From Streptomyces sp. NRRL F-6492 (GTDB taxonomy: Bacteria > Actinomycetota > Actinomycetes > Streptomycetales > Streptomycetaceae), in NCBI RefSeq assembly GCF_001280125.1, contig NZ_LGEG01000001.1:124001-188000 (forward strand): DNA of 64,000 bases, written 5' to 3'. Shown in pieces: positions 37,329-46,387 of the stretch. The notes beneath the pieces are model-generated. The model saw nothing but the letters and a program-made list of their open reading frames with translations. It had not been told where the DNA came from and did not search any database. The translations under genes and the position numbers were made by a program. Numbering within the stretch: position 1 is the stretch's first letter; each line of letters begins with the position of its first letter.

Positions 37329-38360
37329 ATGGCGCTCTCCCTGTACGTCGACACCGCTCGCTGGCGGGCGCACCAGAAGACGGTCATCGACCAGTTCCCC
37401 GGCATCATCCCCGTCTGCAAGGGCAACGGCTACGGCTTCGGCCACGAGCGGCTCGCGGACGAGGCGGCCCGGTTCGGCGCCGACATGCTCGCCGTGGGCA
37501 CCACGTACGAGGCCGCGCGGATCAAGGACTGGTTCAGCGGCGACCTGCTGGTCCTCACCCCCTTCCGCCGGGGTGAGGAACCGGTTCCGCTGCCCGACCG
37601 GGTGGTGCGCTCCGTGTCCTCCGTGGACGGCGTCCACGCCCTGGTGGGCGCTCGGGTCGTGATCGAGTGCATGAGCTCGATGAAGCGGCACGGCGTGCGC
37701 GAGGAGGAGCTCCACCAGCTCCACGCCGCCATCGAGGACGTGCGCCTGGAGGGCTTCGCCCTCCACCTCCCGCTGGACCGCCCGGACGGCACCGACGCCG
37801 TCGAGGAGGTCATCGCCTGGATGGACCGGCTGCGGAACGCCCGGCTGCCGCTGCACACCATGTTCGTGAGCCACCTGCGGGCCGAGGAGCAGGCCCGGCT
37901 CCAGCAGCAGTTCCCGCAGACACGTTTCCGCGCCCGCATCGGCACCCGGCTCTGGCTGGGCGACCACGAGGCCACGGAGTACCGGGGCGCGGTCCTCGAC
38001 GTGACCCGGGTCGCCAAGGGCGACCGGTTCGGCTACCGCCAGCAGAAGGCCGCTTCGGACGGCTGGCTGGTCGTCGTCGCCGGCGGCACCTCGCACGGCG
38101 TGGGCCTGGAGGCGCCCAAGGCGATGCACGGCGTCATGCCGCGCGCCAAGGGCGTGGCGCGGGCCGGCCTCGCCACCGTCAACCGGAACCTGTCGCCGTT
38201 CGTGTGGGCCGGGAAGCAGCGCTGGTTCGCCGAGCCGCCGCACATGCAGGTGTCGATCCTGTTCGTGCCCGCCGACGCCCAGGAGCCCCGGGTCGGCGAC
38301 GAGCTCGTGGCGCACCTGCGCCACACCACGACGCAGTTCGACCGGCTCGTCGAGCGCTGA
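37329..38360 (+). CDS. alanine-racemase-like PLP enzyme
   Basis: 343 residues, fold type III PLP barrel. The N-terminal PVCKGNGYGFGHERLADEA corresponds to the KADAYGHG block of alanine racemases: Lys31 would bind PLP and Tyr35 is kept. The C-terminal beta domain has the expected RFRARIGTRLWLGD and KGDRFGYRQQ elements. Motif spacing differs from housekeeping Alr and it is shorter, so it is probably a second, specialised racemase or a related enzyme. Its position after femX and before a penicillin-binding protein suggests a wall amino acid substrate (inference). Confidence 0.8.
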   Translation: MALSLYVDTARWRAHQKTVIDQFPGIIPVCKGNGYGFGHERLADEAARFGADMLAVGTTYEAARIKDWFSGDLLVLTPFRRGEEPVPLPDRVVRSVSSVDGVHALVGARVVIECMSSMKRHGVREEELHQLHAAIEDVRLEGFALHLPLDRPDGTDAVEEVIAWMDRLRNARLPLHTMFVSHLRAEEQARLQQQFPQTRFRARIGTRLWLGDHEATEYRGAVLDVTRVAKGDRFGYRQQKAASDGWLVVVAGGTSHGVGLEAPKAMHGVMPRAKGVARAGLATVNRNLSPFVWAGKQRWFAEPPHMQVSILFVPADAQEPRVGDELVAHLRHTTTQFDRLVER

Positions 38361-38364
38361 TCAC

Positions 38365-38394
38365 CCGGTCCGGGGCCCCCGGGCCCCGGACCGG
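38365..38394. terminator. bidirectional terminator
   Basis: Perfect 14-bp arms CCGGTCCGGGGCCC / GGGCCCCGGACCGG separated by 2 bases, between the convergent racemase-like and glycosyltransferase genes. Confidence 0.88.
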
Positions 38395-38403
38395 CCGTGA
38401 CCG

Positions 38404-39906
38404 CTACTCCCGGGCGTCCCGCTCCTCGGGGGCGCCCCACCTGACCCGCCGCGCCTCCTCCGGCGCGGGGGCGGCGTGCCGGGCCGGGTGCGCCGCGCCG
38501 CCCGCCACGAAGACGTCCTCCGCGCCGTCCAGGACGCCGCCCGAGGGATCGTCCGAGCCGTCCCGCCGGACCGGGTCCTTCTCGGGCGCCAGGACGTCGC
38601 GCACGACCATCGCGCACAGGTACAGGGTGCCGAGCAGGTGCAGGACGATCGCGAACTGGTAGCCCTCCACCGGCAGGCCCTGCTTGTCGCCGCTGGTCGT
38701 GTACGCCAGGTACATCCAGACGCCCAGGAAGTACATGACCTCGCACGCCTGCCAGATCAGGAAGTCGCGCCAGCGCGGCCGGGCGAGGACCGCCAGCGGG
38801 ACGAGCCACAGCACGTACTGCGGCGAGTAGACCTTGTTGACCAGGACGAACGCGGCGACGATCAGGAAGGCCAGCTGGACGAAGCGGGGCCTGCGGGGCG
38901 CCGTGAACGCCAGGTGGGCGAGGGCGATGACGGCCATGCCCATGAGCAGCAGCGCGTACAAGTTGGCCCGGTCGGGCGGGATCGGGTCGCCCGTGCGCTG
39001 GCTGACGAGCAGCCAGACCGAACCGAAGTCGACGTTCCGCTGCCTGCTGAAGAGGTAGAACTGCTTCCACCCCTCCGGCGCGAGCAGCATCACCGGCAGG
39101 TTGACGACCAGCCAGGCCCCCGCGAAGCCGAGCACCGCCGCCCCGTACTGCCGCCACTTCCCGGCACGGCAGCAGAGCAGCAGCAGCGGGAGGAGGAGCA
39201 GGGCCGGGTAGAGCTTGGCGGCCGTGGCCAGGCCCAGCAGGATCCCGAAGGCCACCGGACGGCTCCGCGCCCACATCAGGACGGCGGCGGCGGTCAGCGC
39301 GACGGCCAGCAGGTCCCAGTTGATCGTGGCCGTGAGCGCCACCGAGGGCGCCAGGGCGACCAGGAGCCCGTCCCAGGGGCGCAGGCGGTGCGTCCTGGCC
39401 ACACAGACCGCCAGGACGGCCGCGCAGACCATCAGCAGGCCGGCGTTGGCCAGCCAGTACGCCTGCTCGCGCTCCGCCGTCTCGCCGCCGCCCGGCGTCA
39501 GCCAGGCCGCGACCTCCATGAAGAGCCCGGTCAGGACGGGGTACTCCAGGAACGGTATGTCGCCGGTCAGCCGGTCGAAGTAGGGGACCAGGCCGTCCGC
39601 GAAGCCCCGCCCGGAGAACAGGTGCGGGATGTCCGAGTAGCAGGCGTGGGTGTACTGGGAGGTCGTCCCCCGGAACCAGGCCCAGTTGTAGCAGGGCAGC
39701 TTCTGCACCATGCCCAGCGCGAACATGCCGATGGCCACGAGGGCGATCACCCGCACCGGGGACAACCTTCCGGTGCCGGGCAGCGCCCGGCGGCCGTAGG
39801 GACCGCCGATGAGTTCGCTGCCCGCGGCGGCCACCTCGTCCCGGTGGGTGGGGATGACCGTCTGCGAGCGCTCCCGCGGCGCGCTCGTCTTCTGGAGGCT
39901 CGGCAT
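38404..39906 (-). CDS. GT87-like polyprenyl-phosphate-dependent membrane glycosyltransferase
   Basis: 500 residues with about 11 membrane segments. The large extracytoplasmic loop after the first helix (KLPCYNWAWFRGTTSQYTHACYSDIPHLF), then PYFDRLTGDIPFLEYPVL with acidic residues and NKVYSPQYVLWLVPLAVL late in the protein, match the GT-C (GT87) mannosyltransferase-like group of actinobacteria. It probably uses a polyprenyl-linked sugar donor at the outer face of the membrane; the acceptor is unknown. ATG 39906 (MPSLQK) has GCAGGA at good spacing. It is 115 bases downstream of the penicillin-binding protein gene. Confidence 0.82.
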   Translation of the reverse strand: MPSLQKTSAPRERSQTVIPTHRDEVAAAGSELIGGPYGRRALPGTGRLSPVRVIALVAIGMFALGMVQKLPCYNWAWFRGTTSQYTHACYSDIPHLFSGRGFADGLVPYFDRLTGDIPFLEYPVLTGLFMEVAAWLTPGGGETAEREQAYWLANAGLLMVCAAVLAVCVARTHRLRPWDGLLVALAPSVALTATINWDLLAVALTAAAVLMWARSRPVAFGILLGLATAAKLYPALLLLPLLLLCCRAGKWRQYGAAVLGFAGAWLVVNLPVMLLAPEGWKQFYLFSRQRNVDFGSVWLLVSQRTGDPIPPDRANLYALLLMGMAVIALAHLAFTAPRRPRFVQLAFLIVAAFVLVNKVYSPQYVLWLVPLAVLARPRWRDFLIWQACEVMYFLGVWMYLAYTTSGDKQGLPVEGYQFAIVLHLLGTLYLCAMVVRDVLAPEKDPVRRDGSDDPSGGVLDGAEDVFVAGGAAHPARHAAPAPEEARRVRWGAPEERDARE

Positions 39907-39944
39907 GGGGGACATCCTGCCGTACGTCCCCGGGAAAACGGCGA

Positions 39945-39996
39945 GGGCCGCCGCGGCCGGCCCCGTACGGAAGGTACGGAGCGGCCGCGACGGCCC
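39945..39996 (-). terminator. terminator after the penicillin-binding protein gene
   Basis: Long imperfect stem (GGGCCGCCGCGGCC with GGCCGCGACGGCCC) plus an inner CCGTAC/GTACGG stem, 26 bases after the PBP stop. Confidence 0.6.
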
Positions 39997-40021
39997 TGAA
40001 GGTGATCGGTCCCGGGCGGGT

Positions 40022-42784
40022 CTAGGGGACCCAGGCCCCGTCCCCGGGCCTGTTCCCGCCCGGCCTGCCGCCCCCGTCGTCCGTCGGCGTGCCGGTCGGA
40101 TCCGGATCCTCGCTGGTCGGCGGCGTGGTCGTGGGCTGCCCGGTGTTGCCGCCCGGGTCACCCGGGTTGTAGCAGTCCGGGTCCCAGATGCTGCACGTCG
40201 TCTTGTCCGGCGTCGGCGTCCGGGACGGCGGGGGAGTGGTCGTCGGCGGAGTGGTCGGGGGAGTCGTCGACGGCGTCACGCTCTCGGTCGGCGTCGGGGA
40301 GGTCGTCTCCGACTCGGTCGGCGTCGGCGTCGGCGTCGGGCTCGTCGCACCGCCGCCGTAGACGGTCCCGGCGCCCTCCAGCTTCTCCGGCTTGGGGAAC
40401 TTGACCTTCGGGTCGTTCTTGACGGCCTCGGACATGTAGTCCTGCCAGATCTCCGAGGGGAACGACGAACCGTGGATCGTGTCGCGGCCACCGGTGCCGT
40501 ACATCTTCTCGAACTTGCGGCCCTGCTTGGTGTCGTCGTCGTCGTAGCGGTACATGTCGATCGCCGTCGCCAGCTGCGCGGTGTAGCCCACGAACCAGGC
40601 CGACCGGTTGTCGTCGGTGGTACCGGTCTTGCCGGCCACGGCGCGACCGGGAAGCCGCGCCTTCCTGCCGGTGCCCTCGTCGTCGTCCACGACGTCCCGG
40701 AGGACGTCGGTGACGTTGTTGGCGATGGCCGGGGTGAAGGCCAGGTCGGGCTTCGCCTCGTGCTCGTGGATGGTCTCGCCGTCCTTGACGACCTTCCGCA
40801 CGGAGTAGGGGTCGTTCTGCTTGCCCTGGTTGGCGAAGGTCGCGTAGGCGCCGGCCATGCGGATGGCGCTCGGGCTGGAGATGCCGAGGGAGAACGAGGG
40901 GACCTCGCCCTTGACGAGAGAACTGTCCAGCAGGCCGGCGCGCACGGCCGCGTCCCGGACCTTGTCGATGCCGACGTCCATGCCGAGCTGCACGTAGGGC
41001 GAGTTGGCGGACTTGATCATGGCCCGGCGCAGGGAGATGCTGCCGTAGTTCTCCTGGCCGTCATTGGTCTGGCGCCACTCCTTGCCCTCCTCGTTGTGCC
41101 AGATCTCGCCGTTGTACTTCCGGATCGTCAGCCCGTTCTTGCCGGAGTAGCGGCTCTTGTCCGGGTCGACGATCGTGCGGTCGGACAGACTCTGCTCGGC
41201 ATCCAGCTTCGGATCCCGCACGCCGTCCTTCATCGCGGCGGCGAGCACGAAGGGCTTGAACGTCGATCCGACCATCGCGCCGGTGGCGTCGGCGTTGTTG
41301 GTGAAGTGCTTGGTGGCGTCGACACCGCCGTAGAGGGCGGCGATCTCTCCCGTGTCCGTGTCGACGGAGGCGCCGCCGAACTGGACGTGCGTGTCCGTCT
41401 TGGGCCGCTTCTTGGGATCGATGTTCTCCTTCAGGACCTTCTGGACCGACTTCTCGAGCGCGGCCACCTTGCGCTTGTCGAAGGTCGTGTAGATCTGGTA
41501 GCCGCCGCGCTCCAGTTCCTTCTCGTCGACGCCGAACTGGGTCTTGATGTTCGCCTTGGCGGTCCTGACGAGGTAGCCGATCTGACCGGTCAGGTTGGCG
41601 CTCTGACCGGGCTTCTGGATCTTGGGGAAGGCCGTGTACTTGGCCCGCTCCTCGGACGTGATCTTCCCGTCCTTCAGCATCTCGTCGAGGATCCAGCTCC
41701 ACCGCTTGGTGGCCCGCTCGGTGTTCTTCTCGGCCGTGGCGTTCGGGTCGATCTCGGGGTAGCCGGCCGGGTCGTAGTACGTGGCGCCCTTCAGCACCGA
41801 GGCGAGCAGCGCCGCCTGGCTGGGGTTGAGGTTGTCGGCGTCCGTGTTGAAGTAGGCACGGGAGGCGGCCTGGATGCCGTAGGCACCACGTCCGTAGTAC
41901 GCGGTGTTCAGGTAGCCGGCCATGACGTCCTTCTTGTCGACCTCGTTGCCCACCTTTATGGCGATGAAGAACTCCTTCGCCTTGCGGGTGAGGGTCTGCG
42001 ACTGGTCGTCGAGAAGGTTGTTCTTCACGTACTGCTGGGTGATCGTCGAACCGCCCTGGGTCTGGCCGCCCTTGGCCATGTTCCACACGGCACGTCCCAT
42101 GCCCTTCGGGTCGATGCCGGAGTCGTCCCAGAAGGTCTTGTTCTCCGCCGAGACCACCGCGTTCTGCATGTGCTCCGAGATCTTCGGAAGGGTGACGATC
42201 TGGCGGTTGGCGCCGTCGCCCGTCGCGACCATGCGGGTGCCGTCGGCCCAGTAGTAGATGTTGTTCTGCGACTTCGCGGTGGCGGCCTCGTTGGGGATCT
42301 GCACCTTCGAGTACGCGAAGGCCGACACGCCCATCAGGCTCGCCACGAAGAAGAGGAACGTGCCCGTCACGAGCCGCCACGAGGGCAGCCAGCGGCGCCA
42401 GCCGTACTTGTCGTGGCGCGGGTAGTCGATGATCCGCTTCTTGCCGGGTCCGCGCCCCTCGGGGCCGTCCCCGGGACCGCGCCCCCCGCCGCCGCCACCG
42501 CGTCGGCCTCCACCCGATCCGCCGGGGCCGCCGGGACCGGAGCCGGCTCCCTTCCGGCGGCTGCCGCGCTGGGCGGCACGGCGGGCCTCCGCGCGCCCCC
42601 CGTAGGGACGCTGTTCACCTCCGTGGGAGGAGGGAGGCCCGTAGGAGGCCGCAGGGGCCTCCGTACCGACGTCTTGAACCGGGGCCGACCTGCGGCCCAC
42701 CGGCTGCTGGGCAGCGCGCCGTGCCGCCGCGCGGCCACCCGTCGGTGGCTGCTGCTGCGGCGCTTTGCGACGATGCTCGCTCAT
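40022..42784 (-). CDS. class A penicillin-binding protein (transglycosylase-transpeptidase)
   Basis: 920 residues. A cytoplasmic Gly/Arg-rich tail of about 130 residues, one membrane anchor (about 133-155), a GT51 glycosyltransferase domain (SAENKTFWDDSGID near 209; QGGSTITQQYVKN), and a transpeptidase domain with STFK near 504, SAN, and KTGTT near 714. The C-terminal 150 residues are a Ser/Thr/Pro-rich wall-facing tail with a DPDCYNP cysteine pair. It polymerises and cross-links peptidoglycan outside the membrane. ATG 42784 lies behind GAGGAG. It is one of several class A PBPs expected in a streptomycete. Confidence 0.93.
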   Translation of the reverse strand: MSEHRRKAPQQQPPTGGRAAARRAAQQPVGRRSAPVQDVGTEAPAASYGPPSSHGGEQRPYGGRAEARRAAQRGSRRKGAGSGPGGPGGSGGGRRGGGGGGRGPGDGPEGRGPGKKRIIDYPRHDKYGWRRWLPSWRLVTGTFLFFVASLMGVSAFAYSKVQIPNEAATAKSQNNIYYWADGTRMVATGDGANRQIVTLPKISEHMQNAVVSAENKTFWDDSGIDPKGMGRAVWNMAKGGQTQGGSTITQQYVKNNLLDDQSQTLTRKAKEFFIAIKVGNEVDKKDVMAGYLNTAYYGRGAYGIQAASRAYFNTDADNLNPSQAALLASVLKGATYYDPAGYPEIDPNATAEKNTERATKRWSWILDEMLKDGKITSEERAKYTAFPKIQKPGQSANLTGQIGYLVRTAKANIKTQFGVDEKELERGGYQIYTTFDKRKVAALEKSVQKVLKENIDPKKRPKTDTHVQFGGASVDTDTGEIAALYGGVDATKHFTNNADATGAMVGSTFKPFVLAAAMKDGVRDPKLDAEQSLSDRTIVDPDKSRYSGKNGLTIRKYNGEIWHNEEGKEWRQTNDGQENYGSISLRRAMIKSANSPYVQLGMDVGIDKVRDAAVRAGLLDSSLVKGEVPSFSLGISSPSAIRMAGAYATFANQGKQNDPYSVRKVVKDGETIHEHEAKPDLAFTPAIANNVTDVLRDVVDDDEGTGRKARLPGRAVAGKTGTTDDNRSAWFVGYTAQLATAIDMYRYDDDDTKQGRKFEKMYGTGGRDTIHGSSFPSEIWQDYMSEAVKNDPKVKFPKPEKLEGAGTVYGGGATSPTPTPTPTESETTSPTPTESVTPSTTPPTTPPTTTPPPSRTPTPDKTTCSIWDPDCYNPGDPGGNTGQPTTTPPTSEDPDPTGTPTDDGGGRPGGNRPGDGAWVP

Positions 42785-43151
42785 CGAACGACTACTCCTC
42801 GGGCAGGCGAGTACGCCTGGAAGCGGCAGTTGAGTTCCGGTCCCCCCGAAATGCGCACGGCCAGGACCCATCGGAGGTCCCCCCGTACCGCAGCCGGTCA
42901 CCCGCAGCACTGACGCCCCACGGCGTCGCTCGGTTCCCGGTGGTCTGCATCCGCACAGACTACGCACGGCCAAAAACCGCCGAGAGCCGGACTTCACCCC
43001 AAATCAGGCAAGTCGACTGCTGTGAATTGAGGATGTGACGCCGGTCACGACGGGTCCACTTGTCGTCACAGAGCGGCCGTTCTATCGTGCTGATGTATCG
43101 AGTCGATACATCAGCACGGCATAAGGGCACCGGCACCGGAGGAGGCGACAG
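42785..43151. promoter_or_regulatory. divergent region between PBP and padR-type genes
   Basis: 367 bases without a gene. Apart from the PadR palindrome it holds GTGACGCCGGTCAC at 43035-43048, which fits the Crp-type pattern GTG-N6-GNCAC, and a promoter pair TTGTCG (43060-43065) / TATCGT (43083-43088) with 17-base spacing for the padR-type gene. Confidence 0.5.
43086..43118. promoter_or_regulatory. 33-bp perfect palindrome, probable PadR operator
   Basis: Arms of 16 bases (43086-43101 and 43103-43118) are exact inverted copies around one central base. It contains ATGT...ACAT, the usual core of PadR sites, and overlaps the -10 (TATCGT) of the only good promoter, so a bound PadR would shut off its own gene and the inositol-phosphate synthase gene behind it. 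Confidence 0.85.
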
Positions 43152-43832
43152 ATGAGCAGACGCTCCGGCATCCTCGAATTCGCCGTCCTCGGCCTCCTGC
43201 GGGAGGCCCCGATGCACGGATACGAGCTGCGGAAGCGGCTCAACACCTCGCTGGGCGTCTTCCGGGCCTTCAGCTACGGAACGCTTTACCCCTGCCTCAA
43301 GACGCTGGTCGCAAACGGCTGGTTGATCGAGGAACCGGGCAGCGCCCCCGAGGACACCCTCGCCGCGTCGCTCGCGGGACGCCGGACCAAGATCGTCTAC
43401 CGGCTGACCCCGGAAGGTAAGGAGCACTTCGAGGAGCTCCTCTCCCACACCGGGCCGGACTCCTGGGAGGACGAGCACTTCGCCGCTCGCTTCGCCTTCT
43501 TCGGGCAGACCGAGCGCGAGGTGCGGATGCGCGTCCTCGAAGGACGCCGCAGCCGGCTGGAGGAGCGCCTGGAGAAGATGCGCGCCTCCCTGGCCCGGAC
43601 CCGCGAGCGCCTCGACGACTACACGCTTGAGCTGCAGCGACACGGCATGGAGTCCGTGGAGCGCGAAGTGCGCTGGCTGAACGAGCTCATCGAGAGCGAG
43701 CGGGCGGGGCGGGATCAGCGATCCGGCCCCGGGACCGCCGCTCTGCACGACAACGATTCTGGAGAAACGGGCGGCCTGCCCCGGCACGGGGGCAGTACCC
43801 GGCCGGATCCGTCCGACGACACCACCACGTGA
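43152..43832 (+). CDS. PadR-family transcriptional regulator
   Basis: 226 residues. The PadR winged helix is at 1-90 ([56 protein letters not shown]), followed by a long coiled-coil dimerisation region (about 120-185) and a disordered tail. The ATG follows CGGAGGAGGCGAC. It lies 49 bases upstream of the inositol-phosphate synthase gene, so it probably represses both genes through the 33-bp palindrome. Confidence 0.92.
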   Translation: MSRRSGILEFAVLGLLREAPMHGYELRKRLNTSLGVFRAFSYGTLYPCLKTLVANGWLIEEPGSAPEDTLAASLAGRRTKIVYRLTPEGKEHFEELLSHTGPDSWEDEHFAARFAFFGQTEREVRMRVLEGRRSRLEERLEKMRASLARTRERLDDYTLELQRHGMESVEREVRWLNELIESERAGRDQRSGPGTAALHDNDSGETGGLPRHGGSTRPDPSDDTTT

Positions 43833-43881
43833 ATCCCCGCACACAGCAGGGCTTCACACGATCACACAGGGAGCAACCGGA

Positions 43882-44964
43882 ATGGGTTCGGTTCGCGTAG
43901 CCATCGTCGGCGTGGGCAACTGCGCCGCCTCGCTGGTCCAGGGCGTCGAGTACTACAAGGACGCCGACCCGGCGGCCAAGGTGCCCGGCCTGATGCACGT
44001 CCAGTTCGGCGAGTACCACGTCGGTGACGTCGAGTTCGTCGCCGCCTTCGACGTCGACGCGAAGAAGGTCGGCCTCGACCTCTCCGACGCCATCGGCGCC
44101 AGCGAGAACAACACCATCAAGATCTGCGACGTCCCGAGCAAGGGCGTCACCGTCCAGCGCGGCCACACCCTCGACGGTCTCGGCAAGTACTACCGCCAGA
44201 CCATCGAGGAGTCCGCCGAGGAGCCGGTCGACGTCGTCCAGATCCTCAAGGACCGCCAGGTCGACGTTCTCGTCTGCTACCTGCCGGTGGGCTCCGAGAA
44301 GGCCGCGAAGTTCTACGCGCAGGCCGCCATCGACGCCAAGGTCGCCTTCGTCAACGCCCTCCCGGTCTTCATCGCCGGCACCAAGGAGTGGGCGGACAAG
44401 TTCACCGAGGCCGGTGTCCCGATCGTCGGCGACGACATCAAGTCGCAGGTCGGCGCGACCATCACGCACCGCGTGATGGCGAAGCTGTTCGAGGACCGCG
44501 GTGTCCGTCTCGAGCGCACCATGCAGCTCAACGTCGGCGGCAACATGGACTTCAAGAACATGCTGGAGCGCGACCGCCTGGAGTCCAAGAAGATCTCCAA
44601 GACGCAGGCCGTCACCTCGCAGATCCCCGACCGCGAGCTGGGCGAGAAGAACGTCCACATCGGTCCGTCGGACTACGTGGCCTGGCTGGACGACCGCAAG
44701 TGGGCGTACGTGCGCCTCGAGGGCCGCGCCTTCGGTGACGTTCCGCTGAACCTGGAGTACAAGCTCGAGGTGTGGGACTCCCCGAACTCGGCCGGTGTCA
44801 TCATCGACGCCCTGCGCGCCGCGAAGATCGCCAAGGACCGGGGCATCGGTGGCCCCATCCTCTCGGCGAGCTCGTACTTCATGAAGTCCCCGCCGGTGCA
44901 GTACTTCGACGACGAGGCCCTGGCCAACGTCGAGAAGTTCATCAAGGGCGAGGTCGAGCGCTGA
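43882..44964 (+). CDS. inositol-3-phosphate synthase
   Basis: 360 residues, actinobacterial Ino1. The Rossmann NAD loop [20 protein letters not shown] is at residue 5 onward; [16 protein letters not shown] and [11 protein letters not shown] are catalytic-core motifs of the family. It converts glucose 6-phosphate to myo-inositol 3-phosphate, the precursor of mycothiol and phosphatidylinositol. Start ATG behind AGGGAGCAACCGG. It ends in a strong terminator. Its link to the PadR-type gene is the same as in other streptomycetes. Confidence 0.95.
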   Translation: MGSVRVAIVGVGNCAASLVQGVEYYKDADPAAKVPGLMHVQFGEYHVGDVEFVAAFDVDAKKVGLDLSDAIGASENNTIKICDVPSKGVTVQRGHTLDGLGKYYRQTIEESAEEPVDVVQILKDRQVDVLVCYLPVGSEKAAKFYAQAAIDAKVAFVNALPVFIAGTKEWADKFTEAGVPIVGDDIKSQVGATITHRVMAKLFEDRGVRLERTMQLNVGGNMDFKNMLERDRLESKKISKTQAVTSQIPDRELGEKNVHIGPSDYVAWLDDRKWAYVRLEGRAFGDVPLNLEYKLEVWDSPNSAGVIIDALRAAKIAKDRGIGGPILSASSYFMKSPPVQYFDDEALANVEKFIKGEVER

Positions 44965-44986
44965 GCGCGCAGCACGCCTGACGACC

Positions 44987-45015
44987 GAGGGCCCCGGGCA
45001 CTGCCCGGGGCCCTC
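44987..45015 (+). terminator. terminator after inositol-phosphate synthase gene
   Basis: Perfect 14-bp arms GAGGGCCCCGGGCA / TGCCCGGGGCCCTC with one central base, 22 bases after the stop. Confidence 0.92.
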
Positions 45016-45037
45016 CTCGTGTGTGAGTCTTGCTGCC

Positions 45038-46297
45038 ATGTCCGTCGTACGTGATCTGCGCGTACTCCTGCGCCTGACGAACTTCCGCCGCCTGCTCGCC
45101 GTCCGGCTGCTCTCCCAGTGCGCCGACGGCGTCTACCAGGTGGCCCTGGCCACGTACGTCGTCTTCTCCCCCGAGAAGCAGACCTCCCCCACCGCGATCG
45201 CCTCCGCCATGGCGGTGCTCCTGCTCCCGTACTCGCTCGTGGGGCCCTTCGCCGGTGTGCTCCTCGACCGCTGGCAGCGCCGCCAGGTCTTCCTGTACGG
45301 GAACCTCCTGCGCGCCCTGCTCGCGTGCGGGACCGCGCTGCTCGTCCTCGCCTCCGTGCCCGACTGGCTCTTCTACGCCTCCGCGCTCTCCGTCACGGCC
45401 GTCAACCGCTTCGTCCTCGCGGGCCTCTCGGCCGCGCTCCCCCGTGTCGTCGACGACGAACGGCTGGTCGTGGCGAACTCGCTCTCCCCCACCGCCGGCA
45501 CGCTCGCCGCGACCGTGGGGGGTGGTCTCGCCTTCGGCGTCCGCCTGCTCGCCGACGACTCCGACGCGGCCGTGGTGGCCTTCGGTGCCGTCCTCTACCT
45601 CTGCGCCGCCCTCGCCTCGCTGCGGATGCCCCGGGAGCTCCTCGGGCCCGATCCGGAGCTCGTGCCGCAGCGCCTCGCCACGGCCCTGCGGTCGACGGCC
45701 CGGGGACTGGGCGAAGGACTGCGGCACCTCGCCGAGCGGCGGCCCGCGCTCCGGGCGCTCACCGCGGTGGGTCTCATACGGTTCTGCTACGGCGCCCTGC
45801 TCGTCACCGTGCTCATGCTCTGCCGCTACACCTGGAGCTCCACCGAGTCCGAGGGCCTCGGCCTCCTCGGCCTCGCCGTGGCCCTGTCGGGAGCGGGTTT
45901 CTTCGCCGCCGCGGTCCTCTCCCCGTGGGCGGTCCGGCGCTTCGGGCCCTTCGGCTGGATGACCGTGTGCACGGCGACGGCGGCCGTGCTCGAACCGGCG
46001 CTCGGCCTGACCTTCGCCCCCGTGCCCTTCCTCGCCGCCGCCTTCCTCCTCGGGCTCATCACTCAAGGAGCCAAGATCGCGACGGACACGGTGGTGCAGA
46101 CGTCCGTGGACGACGCCTACCGGGGCCGGGTCTTCTCGCTCTACGACGTGCTGTTCAACGTCGCCTTCGTCGGCGCAGCCGGTGTCGCGGCGCTGATGCT
46201 GCCGTCCGACGGCCGCTCCGCCCCGCTGATCGTCCTGGTGGCCGTGGTCTACGGATCGATCGCCGTGGCTCTGCGCGGGGAACGGGCGAAGGGGTGA
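45038..46297 (+). CDS. major facilitator superfamily transporter
   Basis: 419 residues, 12 membrane segments. GVLLDRWQRRQVFLYGNLLRALL is the MFS loop 2-3 motif, and the second half starts after a cytosolic linker (about 205-245). The substrate is unknown; it resembles drug/metabolite exporters of the enterobactin-exporter type. ATG 45038 (MSVVRDLRVLLRL) has no clear ribosome-binding site; a GTG at 45023 in the same frame is less likely. The gene starts 23 bases after a strong terminator, so its promoter must be very close and the message may be leaderless. Confidence 0.87.
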   Translation: MSVVRDLRVLLRLTNFRRLLAVRLLSQCADGVYQVALATYVVFSPEKQTSPTAIASAMAVLLLPYSLVGPFAGVLLDRWQRRQVFLYGNLLRALLACGTALLVLASVPDWLFYASALSVTAVNRFVLAGLSAALPRVVDDERLVVANSLSPTAGTLAATVGGGLAFGVRLLADDSDAAVVAFGAVLYLCAALASLRMPRELLGPDPELVPQRLATALRSTARGLGEGLRHLAERRPALRALTAVGLIRFCYGALLVTVLMLCRYTWSSTESEGLGLLGLAVALSGAGFFAAAVLSPWAVRRFGPFGWMTVCTATAAVLEPALGLTFAPVPFLAAAFLLGLITQGAKIATDTVVQTSVDDAYRGRVFSLYDVLFNVAFVGAAGVAALMLPSDGRSAPLIVLVAVVYGSIAVALRGERAKG

Positions 46298-46298
46298 T

Positions 46299-46312
46299 GT
46301 TTCACGTGAAAC
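46299..46312. other. parS site
   Basis: Perfect GTTTCACGTGAAAC directly after the MFS gene stop codon and 50 bases from a second copy. Confidence 0.95.
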
Positions 46313-46331
46313 ACCACCCCTCCCCAAGGGT

Positions 46332-46379
46332 CCGGCGGGCGGCCCGGTGTTTCACGTGAAACAGCGGGCCGCCCGCCGG
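46332..46379. terminator. 48-bp near-perfect palindrome with parS at its centre
   Basis: Arms CCGGCGGGCGGCCCG (46332-46346) and CGGGCCGCCCGCCGG (46365-46379) flank a parS site; with parS being palindromic, the entire 48 bases are self-complementary except one position (46347/46364). It lies between the convergent MFS and CCA-enzyme genes and must also act as their transcription terminator. Confidence 0.8.
46349..46362. other. parS site within a terminator stem-loop
   Basis: Perfect GTTTCACGTGAAAC forming the apex of the 48-bp palindrome. Confidence 0.95.
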
Positions 46380-46387
46380 GGGCCGGC

